Origin: Flavobacterium aquaticum
GTDB taxonomy: Bacteria; Bacteroidota; Bacteroidia; Flavobacteriales; Flavobacteriaceae
Direction: 5' to 3'
Length of the DNA: 64,000 nt
Assembly: GCF_003259835.1 (NCBI RefSeq)
Contig: NZ_QLMI01000005.1
Span: forward strand, 124,001 to 188,000
The notes below the pieces were generated by a model, which saw only the letters and a list, made by a program, of their open reading frames with translations, searched no databases and was not told the DNA's origin. Position numbers and translations under genes: made by a program. Positions 27,555 to 36,652 of this stretch are shown here, piece by piece. The stretch's first letter is position 1. Each line of letters begins with the position of its first letter.

Positions 27555-28391
27555 TTATTTCCCTTCTAAGTTTTTCATTTCCTTTTCTAACATATCGTAG
27601 AATTGGTCAATTTTTGGCATAATGATAATACGAGTTCTTCTGTTTTTTGCTCTGTTAGCAGGAGAATCGTTTTCCACTAAAGGAATATAAGAGCTTCTTC
27701 CAGCTGGAATTAATTGTTTTGGACTAACGCCTAAATCTTTATGTAAAACTCTTACGATTGATGTTGCTCTTTTTACCGATAAATCCCAGTTGTCTAATAA
27801 AACGGCATTTTTGATTGGCACATTATCGGTGTGACCTTCAACCATACATTCGAAGTCTGGTTTGCTATTGATTACTTTAGCCACTTTAGCTAAAACACCT
27901 TTTGCTTTATCACTTACTTCGTAACTTCCTGATTTGAATAATAAATTATCAGCAATCGAAATCATCACGACTCCTTTTTCAACATTGATGTTAATGTCCG
28001 GATCATCGATTCCTACTTCGCGTTTTAAACTTGTAACTAAAGCCAATGTTACACTGTCTTTTTTAGTTAAAGCGTCTTGTAAACGTGTGATTTTTAAATC
28101 TTTCTCTTTTAAACTTTCTAAAGATTTTTCCAGATTTTCAGCACCTTTGGTAGTTAACGTTGTTAAATTTCCCATGTTGTTAATTAAATCGGTATTGTTT
28201 TTCTTTAAGAAGTCAACTTGTTGTGCTAAAGCTTCTCTTTCAGTCAAACACGTATTTAATTTTACGGTTGCTGTGTTTAATAAATCTTGAATTTCTTTGT
28301 TTTTAGCTTCTAATTCCGTGTATTTCTTTTTTGAAACACAAGAACTTAATGAAATAGCAGCTACTGTGGCGAATAACATTACTCTTCCCAT
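27555..28391 (-). CDS. OmpA-family lipoprotein, peptidoglycan-binding
   Basis: 278 residues. A lipoprotein signal ends in SLSSC (Cys18). A coiled-coil stalk (residues about 25-115, KKYTELEAKNKEIQDLL onward) is followed by an OmpA C-terminal domain with VEGHTDNVPI, NWDLSVKRATSIV and NRRTRIIIMP, which binds diaminopimelate of peptidoglycan. It should tether the outer membrane to the wall. A TAATTTTG -7 box lies at 28410-28417 on the minus strand. Confidence 0.93.
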   Translation of the reverse strand: MGRVMLFATVAAISLSSCVSKKKYTELEAKNKEIQDLLNTATVKLNTCLTEREALAQQVDFLKKNNTDLINNMGNLTTLTTKGAENLEKSLESLKEKDLKITRLQDALTKKDSVTLALVTSLKREVGIDDPDININVEKGVVMISIADNLLFKSGSYEVSDKAKGVLAKVAKVINSKPDFECMVEGHTDNVPIKNAVLLDNWDLSVKRATSIVRVLHKDLGVSPKQLIPAGRSSYIPLVENDSPANRAKNRRTRIIIMPKIDQFYDMLEKEMKNLEGK

Positions 28392-28461
28392 ACGATAATT
28401 ATTTTTTTACAAAATTAAATGGAAATTGTTAAAAAATAGCTTTTTTAAACCTAAACTATTG

Positions 28462-29457
28462 TTAAAAAAGGTCAGCAAAGACCTTGCCATTCTTGATAAA
28501 GTAACGATAAACGATGCTGTTTATTTTATAGTAATTTGATTTTTGAATTACACCTCGTTTTTTATAAAATTGATTTACAACACCATAAAAAGCAAAATGT
28601 GCCTGAATAATAGCAAAACAATGTTTGAATTTTCCTTTCAAAATAAATTGAATTCCCGCCAATCCATCTAAACACAATCGCATAAAAATGATGGGGAACA
28701 ATTTATTTTTCGGTAAATTCTTAGTTAACATCAACAATGAATTTCTGAAATTCAAAAAGGTTTTTCTTGGATTTCCTTCGTTTAACGTCGCACCACCAAC
28801 GTGATACACTATTGATTTTGAAGTGTATTTTATTTTATAGCCCAAATTAAAAGCTCTCCAACACAAATCAATCTCTTCTTGGTGGGCAAAGAAATCATCA
28901 TCAAAACCATTTAATTTGCGATAAACATCTTTTCGGATAAAGAAACAAGCTCCGGTTGCCCAAAAGATTTCGATTTCATCATCGTATTGATTATTATCTT
29001 CTTCAACCGTATCGAAAATTCTTCCACGGCAAAACGGATAACCAAATTTATCAATAAAACCACCAGCACCACCAGCATATTCAAAATGCGTTTTCTTTTT
29101 GAAGTCTAATAATTTAGGTTGTATGATTGCAGTTTCAGCTTGATTTTCAAAAATTTCTAAAATAGGGGCCAACCAATTTTCGGTAACTTCAATATCCGAA
29201 TTTACTAAAGCGTAATATTCTTCTTCAACAAATTTTAATGCTTCATTATAACCTTTTGCAAAGCCAAAATTACCTGTATTTTGAATGATTTTAACCGAAG
29301 GAAATTGGTTTTGAATCACTTCAATAGAAGTGTCAGTAGAAGCATTATCAGCAACATAAATCGTAGCTTCATCTGAAAAAGCAATTACTGAAGGCAAAAA
29401 CTGTTCTAACAATTTGGCTCCATTCCAATTTAATATGACTACTGCTATTTTTTTCAA
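28462..29457 (-). CDS. Family 2 glycosyltransferase (rhamnosyltransferase-like)
   Basis: 331 residues from a TTG start at 29457 (giving MKKIAVVILNWNGAKLLEQF). The open frame continues to another TTG at 29481, inside a heptamer repeat, and there is no ATG. VVILNWNG, VADNASTDTS, TGNFGFAKGYNEAL and the metal-site region ALVNSDIEV are GT-A/GT2 hallmarks. The HQEEIDLCWR motif is typical of WcaE/rhamnosyltransferase-like enzymes. It transfers a sugar to a cell-surface glycan or glycolipid precursor; donor and acceptor are unknown. It is preceded by the orphan HsdR-N gene in the same direction. Confidence 0.88.
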   Translation of the reverse strand: MKKIAVVILNWNGAKLLEQFLPSVIAFSDEATIYVADNASTDTSIEVIQNQFPSVKIIQNTGNFGFAKGYNEALKFVEEEYYALVNSDIEVTENWLAPILEIFENQAETAIIQPKLLDFKKKTHFEYAGGAGGFIDKFGYPFCRGRIFDTVEEDNNQYDDEIEIFWATGACFFIRKDVYRKLNGFDDDFFAHQEEIDLCWRAFNLGYKIKYTSKSIVYHVGGATLNEGNPRKTFLNFRNSLLMLTKNLPKNKLFPIIFMRLCLDGLAGIQFILKGKFKHCFAIIQAHFAFYGVVNQFYKKRGVIQKSNYYKINSIVYRYFIKNGKVFADLF

Positions 29458-29467
29458 GTGATTTTTT

Positions 29468-29488
29468 GTTTCAGGTTTCAAGTTTCAG
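29468..29488. repeat. Period-7 array, GTTTCAR family
   Basis: Units GTTTCAG, GTTTCAA and GTTTCAG, with the 17-mer at 29468-29484 matching four other loci exactly. It lies 11 nt before the likely TTG start of the glycosyltransferase gene. Confidence 0.85.
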
Positions 29489-29516
29489 GTTATTTGGAGT
29501 TTCAAAGAATAAATTC

Positions 29517-29537
29517 TTTCATCATCCAGCTTTCATC
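29517..29537. repeat. Period-7 string TTTCATC
   Basis: Units TTTCATC, ATCCAGC and TTTCATC run into the stop codon of the HsdR-N gene at 29536-29538. It is short and less convincing alone than the other arrays. Confidence 0.5.
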
Positions 29538-29979
29538 ATTTATATTCTGGAAGTTCTTTCAAGAAAACATATTTCTCATTTTCAAAATCCATTTGGCAAA
29601 AATAATGATTTAGTCCGTTGGTAACCATTAAATATTTAGCTTTCAAAACTAAATTATAACGCGCAATTTGATCAAACGTTTGTTGGGAAATGGGAACTTC
29701 TGGAGCTTTGCACTCAATTAATAAAAATATTTCACCATTAGGTTGAAAAACAACACCATCATATCGTTTGCTTAAATCGTTAATTTTGATTAATTTCTCA
29801 ACGTTTATATAGGATTTTGGATAATTTTTATCCTGTAACAAAAAATGAATTACGTGTTGACGTACCCATTCTTCTGGTGTAAGAAGAATAAATTTTTTTC
29901 TAATTTCATCAAAAATAGACACTTTATTTTCACTATTTTTGAACCGAAAGGAATACGTTGGAAAATTCAATTTTTGCAT
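29536..29979 (-). CDS. Orphan HsdR N-terminal-domain protein (PD-(D/E)XK nuclease fold)
   Basis: 147 residues. The core YDGVVFQPNGEIFLLIECKAPE carries the Asp and Glu-x-Lys of the PD-(D/E)XK nuclease motif as found in the N-terminal domain of type I restriction subunit HsdR, but no helicase domain, methylase or specificity gene is nearby. It is therefore a stand-alone small nuclease-like protein, perhaps in DNA repair rather than restriction. Its promoter appears to place the transcript start at or next to the ATG. Confidence 0.85.
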   Translation of the reverse strand: MQKLNFPTYSFRFKNSENKVSIFDEIRKKFILLTPEEWVRQHVIHFLLQDKNYPKSYINVEKLIKINDLSKRYDGVVFQPNGEIFLLIECKAPEVPISQQTFDQIARYNLVLKAKYLMVTNGLNHYFCQMDFENEKYVFLKELPEYK

Positions 29980-29983
29980 AGTT

Positions 29984-30013
29984 CAAAATTAGTTAAATAT
30001 TACAAACTGCCAA
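29984..30013 (-). promoter_or_regulatory. Promoter of the HsdR-N gene, probably leaderless
   Basis: On the minus strand, TTG (30013-30011), a 19-nt spacer, then TAATTTTG (29991-29984). The ATG begins 5 nt after the -7 box, where transcription is expected to start, so the mRNA may have almost no leader. It overlaps the holA-proximal heptamer array. Confidence 0.6.
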
Positions 30014-30040
30014 CTATTTACTGACCACTGAATACTAAAT
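30006..30040. repeat. Period-7 array, ACTGNNN family
   Basis: Five units with an exact 7-bp period (ACTGCCA, ACTATTT, ACTGACC, ACTGAAT, ACTAAAT), ending 1 nt before the holA ATG. The HsdR-N -33 element lies within it. Confidence 0.8.
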
Positions 30041-30041
30041 T

Positions 30042-31046
30042 ATGGATGAAGTAATTCAAATTACAAAAGATATAAAAGCCGGAAACATCAAACCCATTTA
30101 CTTTTTTATGGGCGATGAACCTTATTATATTGATAAATTAACTGAATTTATTGAGCAAAATATCTTGCAAGAACACGAACGCGATTTCAATCAAACGATT
30201 TTATACGGTCGTGATGTTTCTATGGAAGATGTGGTTGGAAATGCAAAACGTTATCCAATGATGGCTGACCGACAAGTAGTGGTGGTTAGAGAAGCTCAAG
30301 AATTATCAAGAACTATTGATAAATTAGAAGCTTATGCCGAAAATCCACAACCAACAACCGTTTTAGTTTTTGCATACAAATACAAAACGTTAGACAAGCG
30401 TAAAAAAATCACCAAACTTTTAGATAAAGTCGGAGTAGTTTACGAAAGTAAAAAAATGTACGAAAATCAGGTGGGCGATTGGATTAAGCGTGTTTTATCT
30501 GGACAAGGTTATAGTATTGAACCTAAGGCAGCTGCTATTTTAGTAGAATTTTTAGGAACGGATTTATCTAAAATCAATAATGAATTAGAAAAACTAAAAA
30601 TTATACTTCCAAAAGGACATACGTTTACACCAAAAGATATTGAAGAAAATATCGGTTTTAGCAAAGATTATAACAACTTCGAGTTACGAAAAGCCATAGG
30701 TGAAAAAGACCAACTGAAAGCCTACAAAATCATCGATCATTTTTCGCAAAATCCAAAAGATAATCCGTTGGTGGTTACTACGGGATTGGTGTTTGGTTTC
30801 TTTTCACAATTATTACAATATCATGGATTAAAAGATAAATCGCAGTTCAATGCGGCTAAAGTTTTAAAAGTGAGTCCGTATTTTGTTAAAGATTACGAAG
30901 TAGCATTTCGAAATTATCCAATGAAAAAAGTGAGTGCTATTGTTGCAGCTTTGCGAGATACGGATGTAAAAAGTAAAGGAGTAGGCGCTTCCTCTATGAC
31001 ACAACACGATTTATTGAAGGAAATGTTGATTAAAATTTTCAATTAA
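30042..31046 (+). CDS. holA: DNA polymerase III subunit delta
   Basis: 334 residues matching HolA: N-terminal IKPIYFFMGDEPYYIDKLTEFIEQNIL, the RYPMMADRQVVVVREAQEL block, and the C-terminal collar region (SPYFVKDYEVAFRNYPMKKVSAIVAALRDTDVKSKG). Delta opens the sliding clamp in the clamp loader complex. The start codon abuts a heptamer array. It diverges from the HsdR-N gene across only 62 bp. Confidence 0.94.
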   Translation: MDEVIQITKDIKAGNIKPIYFFMGDEPYYIDKLTEFIEQNILQEHERDFNQTILYGRDVSMEDVVGNAKRYPMMADRQVVVVREAQELSRTIDKLEAYAENPQPTTVLVFAYKYKTLDKRKKITKLLDKVGVVYESKKMYENQVGDWIKRVLSGQGYSIEPKAAAILVEFLGTDLSKINNELEKLKIILPKGHTFTPKDIEENIGFSKDYNNFELRKAIGEKDQLKAYKIIDHFSQNPKDNPLVVTTGLVFGFFSQLLQYHGLKDKSQFNAAKVLKVSPYFVKDYEVAFRNYPMKKVSAIVAALRDTDVKSKGVGASSMTQHDLLKEMLIKIFN

Positions 31047-31074
31047 TACAAAGCATAAAAAGTTTTAAAATTTG

Positions 31075-31082
31075 TACCTTCG
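31075..31082 (+). promoter_or_regulatory. Possible -7 box of the CAL67264-like gene
   Basis: TACCTTCG, one mismatch from TAnnTTTG, 42 nt before the ATG. No TTG is seen at the right distance upstream. Confidence 0.45.
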
Positions 31083-31124
31083 CAGTCCTAAATTTTACAA
31101 AACTTTAGTTAAAAATACTTAATT

Positions 31125-31307
31125 ATGGGAATGAATAAAAATACAATTTTGGCTTGGGCAACTTTCATTATGATTTTAATGGGATTACTTTTAATCGGAT
31201 TAGGAATCTATCGTTATGCCGATGTAGCAGGTTGGGGATTTTCAGCTGTTGGAGTTGGTTTCTTTGCCATCGCTTGGGTTTTCAATGCATTAAAAGGAAG
31301 AGTATAA
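31125..31307 (+). CDS. CAL67264-family small membrane protein
   Basis: 60 residues: a short polar start, two hydrophobic helices (ILAWATFIMILMGLLLIGLGIYRY and GWGFSAVGVGFFAIAWVFNAL) and a basic end. This matches a family restricted to Flavobacteriia that is known only by the locus tag CAL67264. Function is unknown. It sits 45 bp upstream of ettA in the same direction. Confidence 0.85.
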   Translation: MGMNKNTILAWATFIMILMGLLLIGLGIYRYADVAGWGFSAVGVGFFAIAWVFNALKGRV

Positions 31308-31352
31308 CAAGTTACAATACATTTTAACAATTAATAAAACAAACATACGATT

Positions 31353-33044
31353 ATGTCAGATGATAAGAAAGTGATTTTCTCAATGCAAAAATTGAGTAAA
31401 ACCTATCCAGGAGCAGATAAACAAGTACTAAAAAATATTTATTTAAGTTTCTTTTACGGAGCAAAAATTGGTATTCTTGGATTAAATGGTTCGGGAAAAT
31501 CTTCATTATTAAAAATTATTGCTGGAGTTGATAAAAATTACCAAGGAGATGTGGTTTTTCAACCAGGTTATACAGTTGGATATTTAGAACAAGAGCCTTA
31601 TTTGGATGAAACTAAAACGGTAATCGATATTGTTCGTGAAGGTGCGGCTGAAACGTTTGCTTTATTGGAAGAATTTAATAAAATTAACGACGATTTTGGT
31701 TTGCCTGAAGTATATGAAGATGCTGATAAAATGGACAAACTAATGGAGCGTCAAGCGGTTTTACAAGATAAAATCGATGCTTGTGGTGCTTGGGAAATCG
31801 ATACTAAATTAGAAATCGCTATGGATGCGCTTCGTACACCAGATGCAGATACGCCAATTTCAGTTTTATCGGGTGGAGAAAAACGTCGTGTAGCTTTATG
31901 TCGTTTACTTTTACAACAACCAGATGTCTTATTATTAGATGAGCCAACGAATCACCTTGATGCTGAATCGGTACTTTGGTTAGAACAACATTTAGCACAA
32001 TATTCAGGAACTGTAATTGCTGTAACGCACGATAGATATTTCTTAGATAATGTTGCGGGTTGGATTTTAGAGTTAGATAGAGGAGAAGGAATTCCATGGA
32101 AAGGAAATTATTCTTCTTGGTTAGAACAAAAATCAAACCGTATGGCGCAAGAAGAAAAAGTAGCGTCAAAACGTAGAAAAAATTTAGAGCGTGAGTTGGA
32201 TTGGGTGCGTCAAGGAGCAAAAGGGCGTCAAACCAAACAAAAAGCACGTTTACAGAATTACGATAAATTATTAAACGAAGACCAAAAAGAACTAGACGAA
32301 AAATTAGAAATCTACATTCCAAATGGTCCTCGTTTAGGAACCAATGTAATTGAAGCTAAACATGTTTCAAAAGCATTTGGAGATAAATTACTATATGATG
32401 ATTTAAATTTCGTTTTACCACAAGCTGGAATTGTTGGAATTATCGGACCAAACGGAGCTGGTAAATCTACAATATTCAAAATGATTATGGGTGAACAACA
32501 AGCCGATTCAGGAACATTTGAAATTGGTGATACGGTTAAAATCGCCTATGTTGATCAATCACACTCTAATATTGATCCAAACAAAACCCTTTGGGAAAAC
32601 TTCTGCGATGGTCAAGAATTAATTATGATGGGTGGAAGACAAGTAAATTCTCGTGCCTACTTATCTCGTTTTAATTTTGGTGGTGGTGAACAAAATAAAA
32701 AAGTAGCTACTTTATCAGGAGGAGAAAGAAATAGATTGCACTTAGCCATGACGCTAAAAGAAGAAGGAAACGTATTACTTTTAGATGAGCCTACTAATGA
32801 TCTAGATGTGAATACATTACGTGCTTTAGAAGAAGGTTTGGAAAATTTTGCAGGTTGTGCTGTAATTATTTCGCATGATAGATGGTTTTTAGATAGAGTT
32901 TGTACGCACATTTTAGCTTTTGAAGGTGATTCTCAAGTGTATAGCTTTGAAGGAAGTTTTACAGAATATGAGGAAAACAAGCGTAAACGTCTAGGAAAAG
33001 ATGTAACGCCAACTCGTATTAAATACAAAAAATTAACACGATAA
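31353..33044 (+). CDS. ettA: Energy-dependent translational throttle protein EttA (ABC-F)
   Basis: 563 residues with two ABC ATPase domains and no membrane segment. It has Walker A GLNGSGKSS and GPNGAGKST, signatures LSGGEKRRVAL and LSGGERNRLHL, and DEPTNHLD and DEPTNDLD boxes. The inter-domain P-site tRNA-interaction linker (RKNLERELDWVRQGAKGRQTKQKARLQNYDKLL) is the EttA type. EttA binds the ribosomal E site and gates elongation according to ADP/ATP ratio. Confidence 0.95.
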   Translation: MSDDKKVIFSMQKLSKTYPGADKQVLKNIYLSFFYGAKIGILGLNGSGKSSLLKIIAGVDKNYQGDVVFQPGYTVGYLEQEPYLDETKTVIDIVREGAAETFALLEEFNKINDDFGLPEVYEDADKMDKLMERQAVLQDKIDACGAWEIDTKLEIAMDALRTPDADTPISVLSGGEKRRVALCRLLLQQPDVLLLDEPTNHLDAESVLWLEQHLAQYSGTVIAVTHDRYFLDNVAGWILELDRGEGIPWKGNYSSWLEQKSNRMAQEEKVASKRRKNLERELDWVRQGAKGRQTKQKARLQNYDKLLNEDQKELDEKLEIYIPNGPRLGTNVIEAKHVSKAFGDKLLYDDLNFVLPQAGIVGIIGPNGAGKSTIFKMIMGEQQADSGTFEIGDTVKIAYVDQSHSNIDPNKTLWENFCDGQELIMMGGRQVNSRAYLSRFNFGGGEQNKKVATLSGGERNRLHLAMTLKEEGNVLLLDEPTNDLDVNTLRALEEGLENFAGCAVIISHDRWFLDRVCTHILAFEGDSQVYSFEGSFTEYEENKRKRLGKDVTPTRIKYKKLTR

Positions 33045-33053
33045 ACATTTGTT

Positions 33054-33085
33054 AAAAAATCCTGATTAAGTCAGGATTTTTTTTT
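33054..33085 (+). terminator. Terminator after ettA
   Basis: The stem AATCCTGA/TCAGGATT with a 5-nt loop, flanked by an A-run and a long T-run, 9 nt after the stop codon. Confidence 0.88.
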
Positions 33086-33115
33086 ACATTAGTAACTCCT
33101 TTTCAATGCACTTAA

Positions 33116-35314
33116 ATGATAACGTATAAGCATTTTTATTTAGTTTTAGTATTCTGGCTTTGCTCACTTTCAGGAATAGCACAGCATACTGATTTATCTA
33201 ATAAAGAGGCGAAACAGTTGTTGAAAAAGGCGGGGCAAAGTTTTTTAAAATTAGAAACTAAAAAATCGCTCGATTTTGCTCAAAAAGCTCTAGTTATTGC
33301 TACAAAAAATGATAACGATTTATTAGCTGCTAAGGCTTATAATATTATTGGTTTAAACTTCGAAGAATTTGCTGATTATAAAAAAGCAATAGAATTTTAT
33401 TCTAAAGGACTTATTTTAGCTAATAAAGTTGATAACGACACTGTAAAAGGTTGGTTAAATAACAATTTAGGTAACCTTTATTGTTACCGAAAAATCGATT
33501 TTCGAAAAGGTATTAAACATTATAAAGAAGGCTTAAAATATTCTATTCAACATAAAGATGAATATGAAATTATGTTTTCTAAACTTAATATTGGAAGTGC
33601 CTATTTTGCTGTAGAAGACTTTAGTTCTGGAATTCAATATTTTAATGAAATTAAAGATTATGTAGACAAAGAAGGAGATAATGAAGCTAAAATATCATTA
33701 AACTCAAATTTTGGTGCATACTACAATCACTTGAATAACAATCAAAAAGCGGAAGAATATTATTTAAAAGCGGTTCATTTTTGCGAACAAAATGATATTG
33801 AGTTAATCAAGTCTAACGCAAGTGATGTTTATAATGATATTTCAAATTTTTACTATAAAATTAAAAACTTTGAAAAAGCACACTTCTATCTCTTAAAACA
33901 TGACGAATTACAAGATAAAATTTATAACGAAGAGCGATTAAGTGATGTTAAAATAGGAGGGTTGCAAATTGAGCATGACGAGATTAATAGAGAGATTGAT
34001 CAAATTAAAAAAGAAAAAGAAATTCAAGCTGAAAAATTACAGGCCAATCGTGTTTTCGTTATTCTTTTAGCTATTATTTTCTTCATTTTGGTGTTGTTGC
34101 TATTGTCTTTAATTAGAAATAACAAGTTCAAAGCAAAAATTAATGAAGAATTAAAACGAACCAATAATGAATTATTAGTTGCAAAAGAAAAAGCTGAAGA
34201 AGCATCTCAATTAAAAACCCAATTCATTTCAACTATTAGTCACGAACTAAGAACGCCTCTTTATGGAGTTGTTGGAATTACAGATATCATTTTAGACGAA
34301 CACAAAGAATTAAAAAACAGTCCGCATTTAAAATCATTAAAATTTTCAGCTAAGTATTTATTGTCATTGGTAAATGATATTTTAAAAGTCTATAAAATTG
34401 AAGAAAATCAGGTAGTTCTTGAAGATATGGTTTTTAATATCCATGACGAATTAACGGTTATTAAAGATTCACTTCACTTTTTAGCGATTAAAAATAACAA
34501 CCAAATTTTTATTGAAGTTGATAATTCAATTCCAGAAGTTTTGGTTGGCGATAAAATTCGATTATCTCAAATTTTTATTAATTTGATGAGTAACTCTCTT
34601 AAATTTACCGAAAACGGAAAGGTATTAGTTAAAGCGCATCTGATTGAAAAAATAGGAACAAAATGTTATTTGAAATTTGAAGTAATTGATAACGGAATTG
34701 GTATTGCAAAAGAAGATCAAAATAAAGTTTTTGAGAAATTTGTTCAAGTATATCGTAAAGAAGACGATTATCAAGGAACAGGCTTAGGATTAACCATTGT
34801 TAAAAAATTAGTTGAATTGTTTAATGGAACCATTCAATTAGAAAGCGAAGAAGGAAAAGGAACAACCATTACTTTTACTTTGCCACTAGAATCAGATGAT
34901 TCGAAAGCAAAATCAATTATTGATAATTTAGATGTTGATCTTTCGGTAAGAAAAGAATATAAAATTTTAGTGGTAGAGGATAATAAAATTAATCAAGTGG
35001 TAACTAAAAAACTTTTGGAAAATAATCGTTTTAAATGTCAAATTGTTGATGATGGTTATGCAGCTTTAGAACTTGTGACTAAAACTCATTTTGATGCTAT
35101 TTTGATGGATATTAACATGCCTTTAATCAATGGATTTGAAACCTCAAAATTAATTAGACAAAAAGGAATTCAAACTCCAATTATTGCTGTAACGGCTTTT
35201 GATAAGCAAGATATTGAAGATAAAATTATTGACGCTCAAATTAATGAAGTTATCGTAAAACCGTTTGAAAGTCATAAACTTTTCGAAACTATAAAAAGAT
35301 TAGTAGATAAATAA
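33116..35314 (+). CDS. TPR-containing hybrid sensor histidine kinase/response regulator
   Basis: 732 residues. A signal peptide leads into about five tetratricopeptide repeats (residues about 30-270, for example DYKKAIEFYSKGLILANK). A coiled coil and one membrane helix (VFVILLAIIFFILVLLLLSLI, about 313-333) follow. Then come HisKA with His376 (TISHELRTPLYG), an HATPase domain (NLMSNSLKFTENG, GIGIAKED, GTGLGLTIVKKL) and a receiver domain with phospho-acceptor Asp665 (AILMDINMPLINGFE). The periplasmic TPR region probably senses a protein partner. No HTH output domain is present, so phosphate must pass to another protein. Confidence 0.94.
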   Translation: MITYKHFYLVLVFWLCSLSGIAQHTDLSNKEAKQLLKKAGQSFLKLETKKSLDFAQKALVIATKNDNDLLAAKAYNIIGLNFEEFADYKKAIEFYSKGLILANKVDNDTVKGWLNNNLGNLYCYRKIDFRKGIKHYKEGLKYSIQHKDEYEIMFSKLNIGSAYFAVEDFSSGIQYFNEIKDYVDKEGDNEAKISLNSNFGAYYNHLNNNQKAEEYYLKAVHFCEQNDIELIKSNASDVYNDISNFYYKIKNFEKAHFYLLKHDELQDKIYNEERLSDVKIGGLQIEHDEINREIDQIKKEKEIQAEKLQANRVFVILLAIIFFILVLLLLSLIRNNKFKAKINEELKRTNNELLVAKEKAEEASQLKTQFISTISHELRTPLYGVVGITDIILDEHKELKNSPHLKSLKFSAKYLLSLVNDILKVYKIEENQVVLEDMVFNIHDELTVIKDSLHFLAIKNNNQIFIEVDNSIPEVLVGDKIRLSQIFINLMSNSLKFTENGKVLVKAHLIEKIGTKCYLKFEVIDNGIGIAKEDQNKVFEKFVQVYRKEDDYQGTGLGLTIVKKLVELFNGTIQLESEEGKGTTITFTLPLESDDSKAKSIIDNLDVDLSVRKEYKILVVEDNKINQVVTKKLLENNRFKCQIVDDGYAALELVTKTHFDAILMDINMPLINGFETSKLIRQKGIQTPIIAVTAFDKQDIEDKIIDAQINEVIVKPFESHKLFETIKRLVDK

Positions 35315-35346
35315 AAAAAACGTTGGCTTAGTACCAACGTTTTTTG
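35313..35346. terminator. Bidirectional terminator overlapping the rhlE stop
   Basis: The stem AAAACGTTGG/CCAACGTTTT with a 7-nt loop and flanking A/T runs. One arm is made from the last codons of the convergent RhlE-type gene (Lys-Arg-Trp-Tyr-stop). Confidence 0.88.
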
Positions 35347-36581
35347 TTTTTCTTTGAAGCATCCGACTTTCTTGATTTTGAATTGGGATTCATCTTATTT
35401 TTATTTCTTAAGTCAGGTTTTGCATCTGGATTTTTAACTTCATCTTTCCATTCATATGGATGATCTGTGATTACTTTGACTTTCATTCGAATTAATTTCT
35501 CAATATCCTGCCAGTATGGTTTTTCGTCTTTTCCACAAAATGAAATGGCTAAACCAGAATTTCCAGCGCGACCTGTACGACCAATTCGGTGAACATACGT
35601 TTCCGAAATATTTGGAATATCAAAGTTTATTACAAATGGAAGTTGCTCAATATCAATTCCTCTAGCTGCAATATCGGTAGCAACTAAGATATCGATTTCT
35701 TTATTTTTAAATTGCTCTAAAACACGTTGACGTGCATTTTGCGATTTATCTCCGTGAATAGCTTCAGCTTTTATGCTTGCTTTTTTCAACACTTTTACAA
35801 TGTTGTCGGCTCCGTGTTTGGTTCTAGTAAACACTAAAGCATTACTCAAACTTTCTTGAATAATTAACTGTTTTAAAAGTAAACGTTTTTCGTCTTTGTT
35901 TACGAAATATACTTTTTGTGTCACATTTTCTGCTGTACTCGAAATTGGTGTAACCGAAATGTATTTTGGTCTTGTTAAAAATGTATCCGCTAATTCTCTA
36001 ATCGCTAAAGGCATCGTTGCCGAAAACAACAACGTTTGACGATTTTCAGGAGTTAATTTGATGATTTTTTTTACATCATTAATAAACCCCATATCCAACA
36101 TTTGATCGGCTTCGTCTAAAACCAAATGATGCATGTGATTCAAATCGATAAAACCTTGTTTGTGCAAATCTAAAAGTCTTCCTGGAGTTGCGATTAAAAC
36201 ATCAACTCCCATTTTTAGTTCATTAACTTGTGGAACTTGATTCACTCCACCAAAAATCACTAATGATTTTACATTGGTATATTTTCCATACGTTTTAAAA
36301 CTTTCGTCAATTTGAATAGCTAATTCTCTTGTTGGCGTAACTACTAAAGTTCTAATATGTTTTGCTTTTTTTGCCGAACCTACAATTCGATGAATCAAGT
36401 TTAAAATTGGAATTGCGAAAGCACCTGTTTTTCCAGTTCCGGTTTGCGCGCATGCAACTAAATCTTGTCCTGCTAATATTTCAGGAATTGCTTGCTCTTG
36501 AATTGGAGTAGGGTTTGTGTAGCCTTCTTCTTCTAAAGCTTGTTGTATATTGTTAAATAATTTTAATTCGTTAAATGTCAT
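35328..36581 (-). CDS. rhlE: DEAD-box RNA helicase, RhlE type
   Basis: 417 residues with the Q motif (NPTPIQEQAIPEIL), AQTGTGKTGAF, PTRELAIQI, ATPGRLLDL, DEAD, SAT, VFTRTKHG, ATDIAARGID and HRIGRTGR motifs in order, and a short basic C-terminal tail ending in KKNKKRWY. RhlE-like proteins remodel rRNA and mRNA, especially in the cold. A TATCTTTG -7 box lies at 36622-36629. Confidence 0.93.
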   Translation of the reverse strand: MTFNELKLFNNIQQALEEEGYTNPTPIQEQAIPEILAGQDLVACAQTGTGKTGAFAIPILNLIHRIVGSAKKAKHIRTLVVTPTRELAIQIDESFKTYGKYTNVKSLVIFGGVNQVPQVNELKMGVDVLIATPGRLLDLHKQGFIDLNHMHHLVLDEADQMLDMGFINDVKKIIKLTPENRQTLLFSATMPLAIRELADTFLTRPKYISVTPISSTAENVTQKVYFVNKDEKRLLLKQLIIQESLSNALVFTRTKHGADNIVKVLKKASIKAEAIHGDKSQNARQRVLEQFKNKEIDILVATDIAARGIDIEQLPFVINFDIPNISETYVHRIGRTGRAGNSGLAISFCGKDEKPYWQDIEKLIRMKVKVITDHPYEWKDEVKNPDAKPDLRNKNKMNPNSKSRKSDASKKNKKRWY

Positions 36582-36621
36582 AAATAGTAAATTTTCCTAT
36601 CAAATAAGTTTGATAAGGGTA

Positions 36622-36629
36622 CAAAGATA
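36622..36629 (-). promoter_or_regulatory. rhlE -7 promoter element
   Basis: A perfect TATCTTTG on the minus strand with a leader of about 36 nt to the ATG at 36581. The nearest upstream TTG is 28 nt away, longer than usual. It makes rhlE separate from the hutG gene upstream. Confidence 0.6.
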
Positions 36630-36652
36630 GTGTTATTTTGAGGAATTTGGTT

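Noticed and set aside
29536..29979. Type I restriction system
   Set aside because: Only the small HsdR-N domain is present; no methylase, specificity or helicase gene accompanies it.
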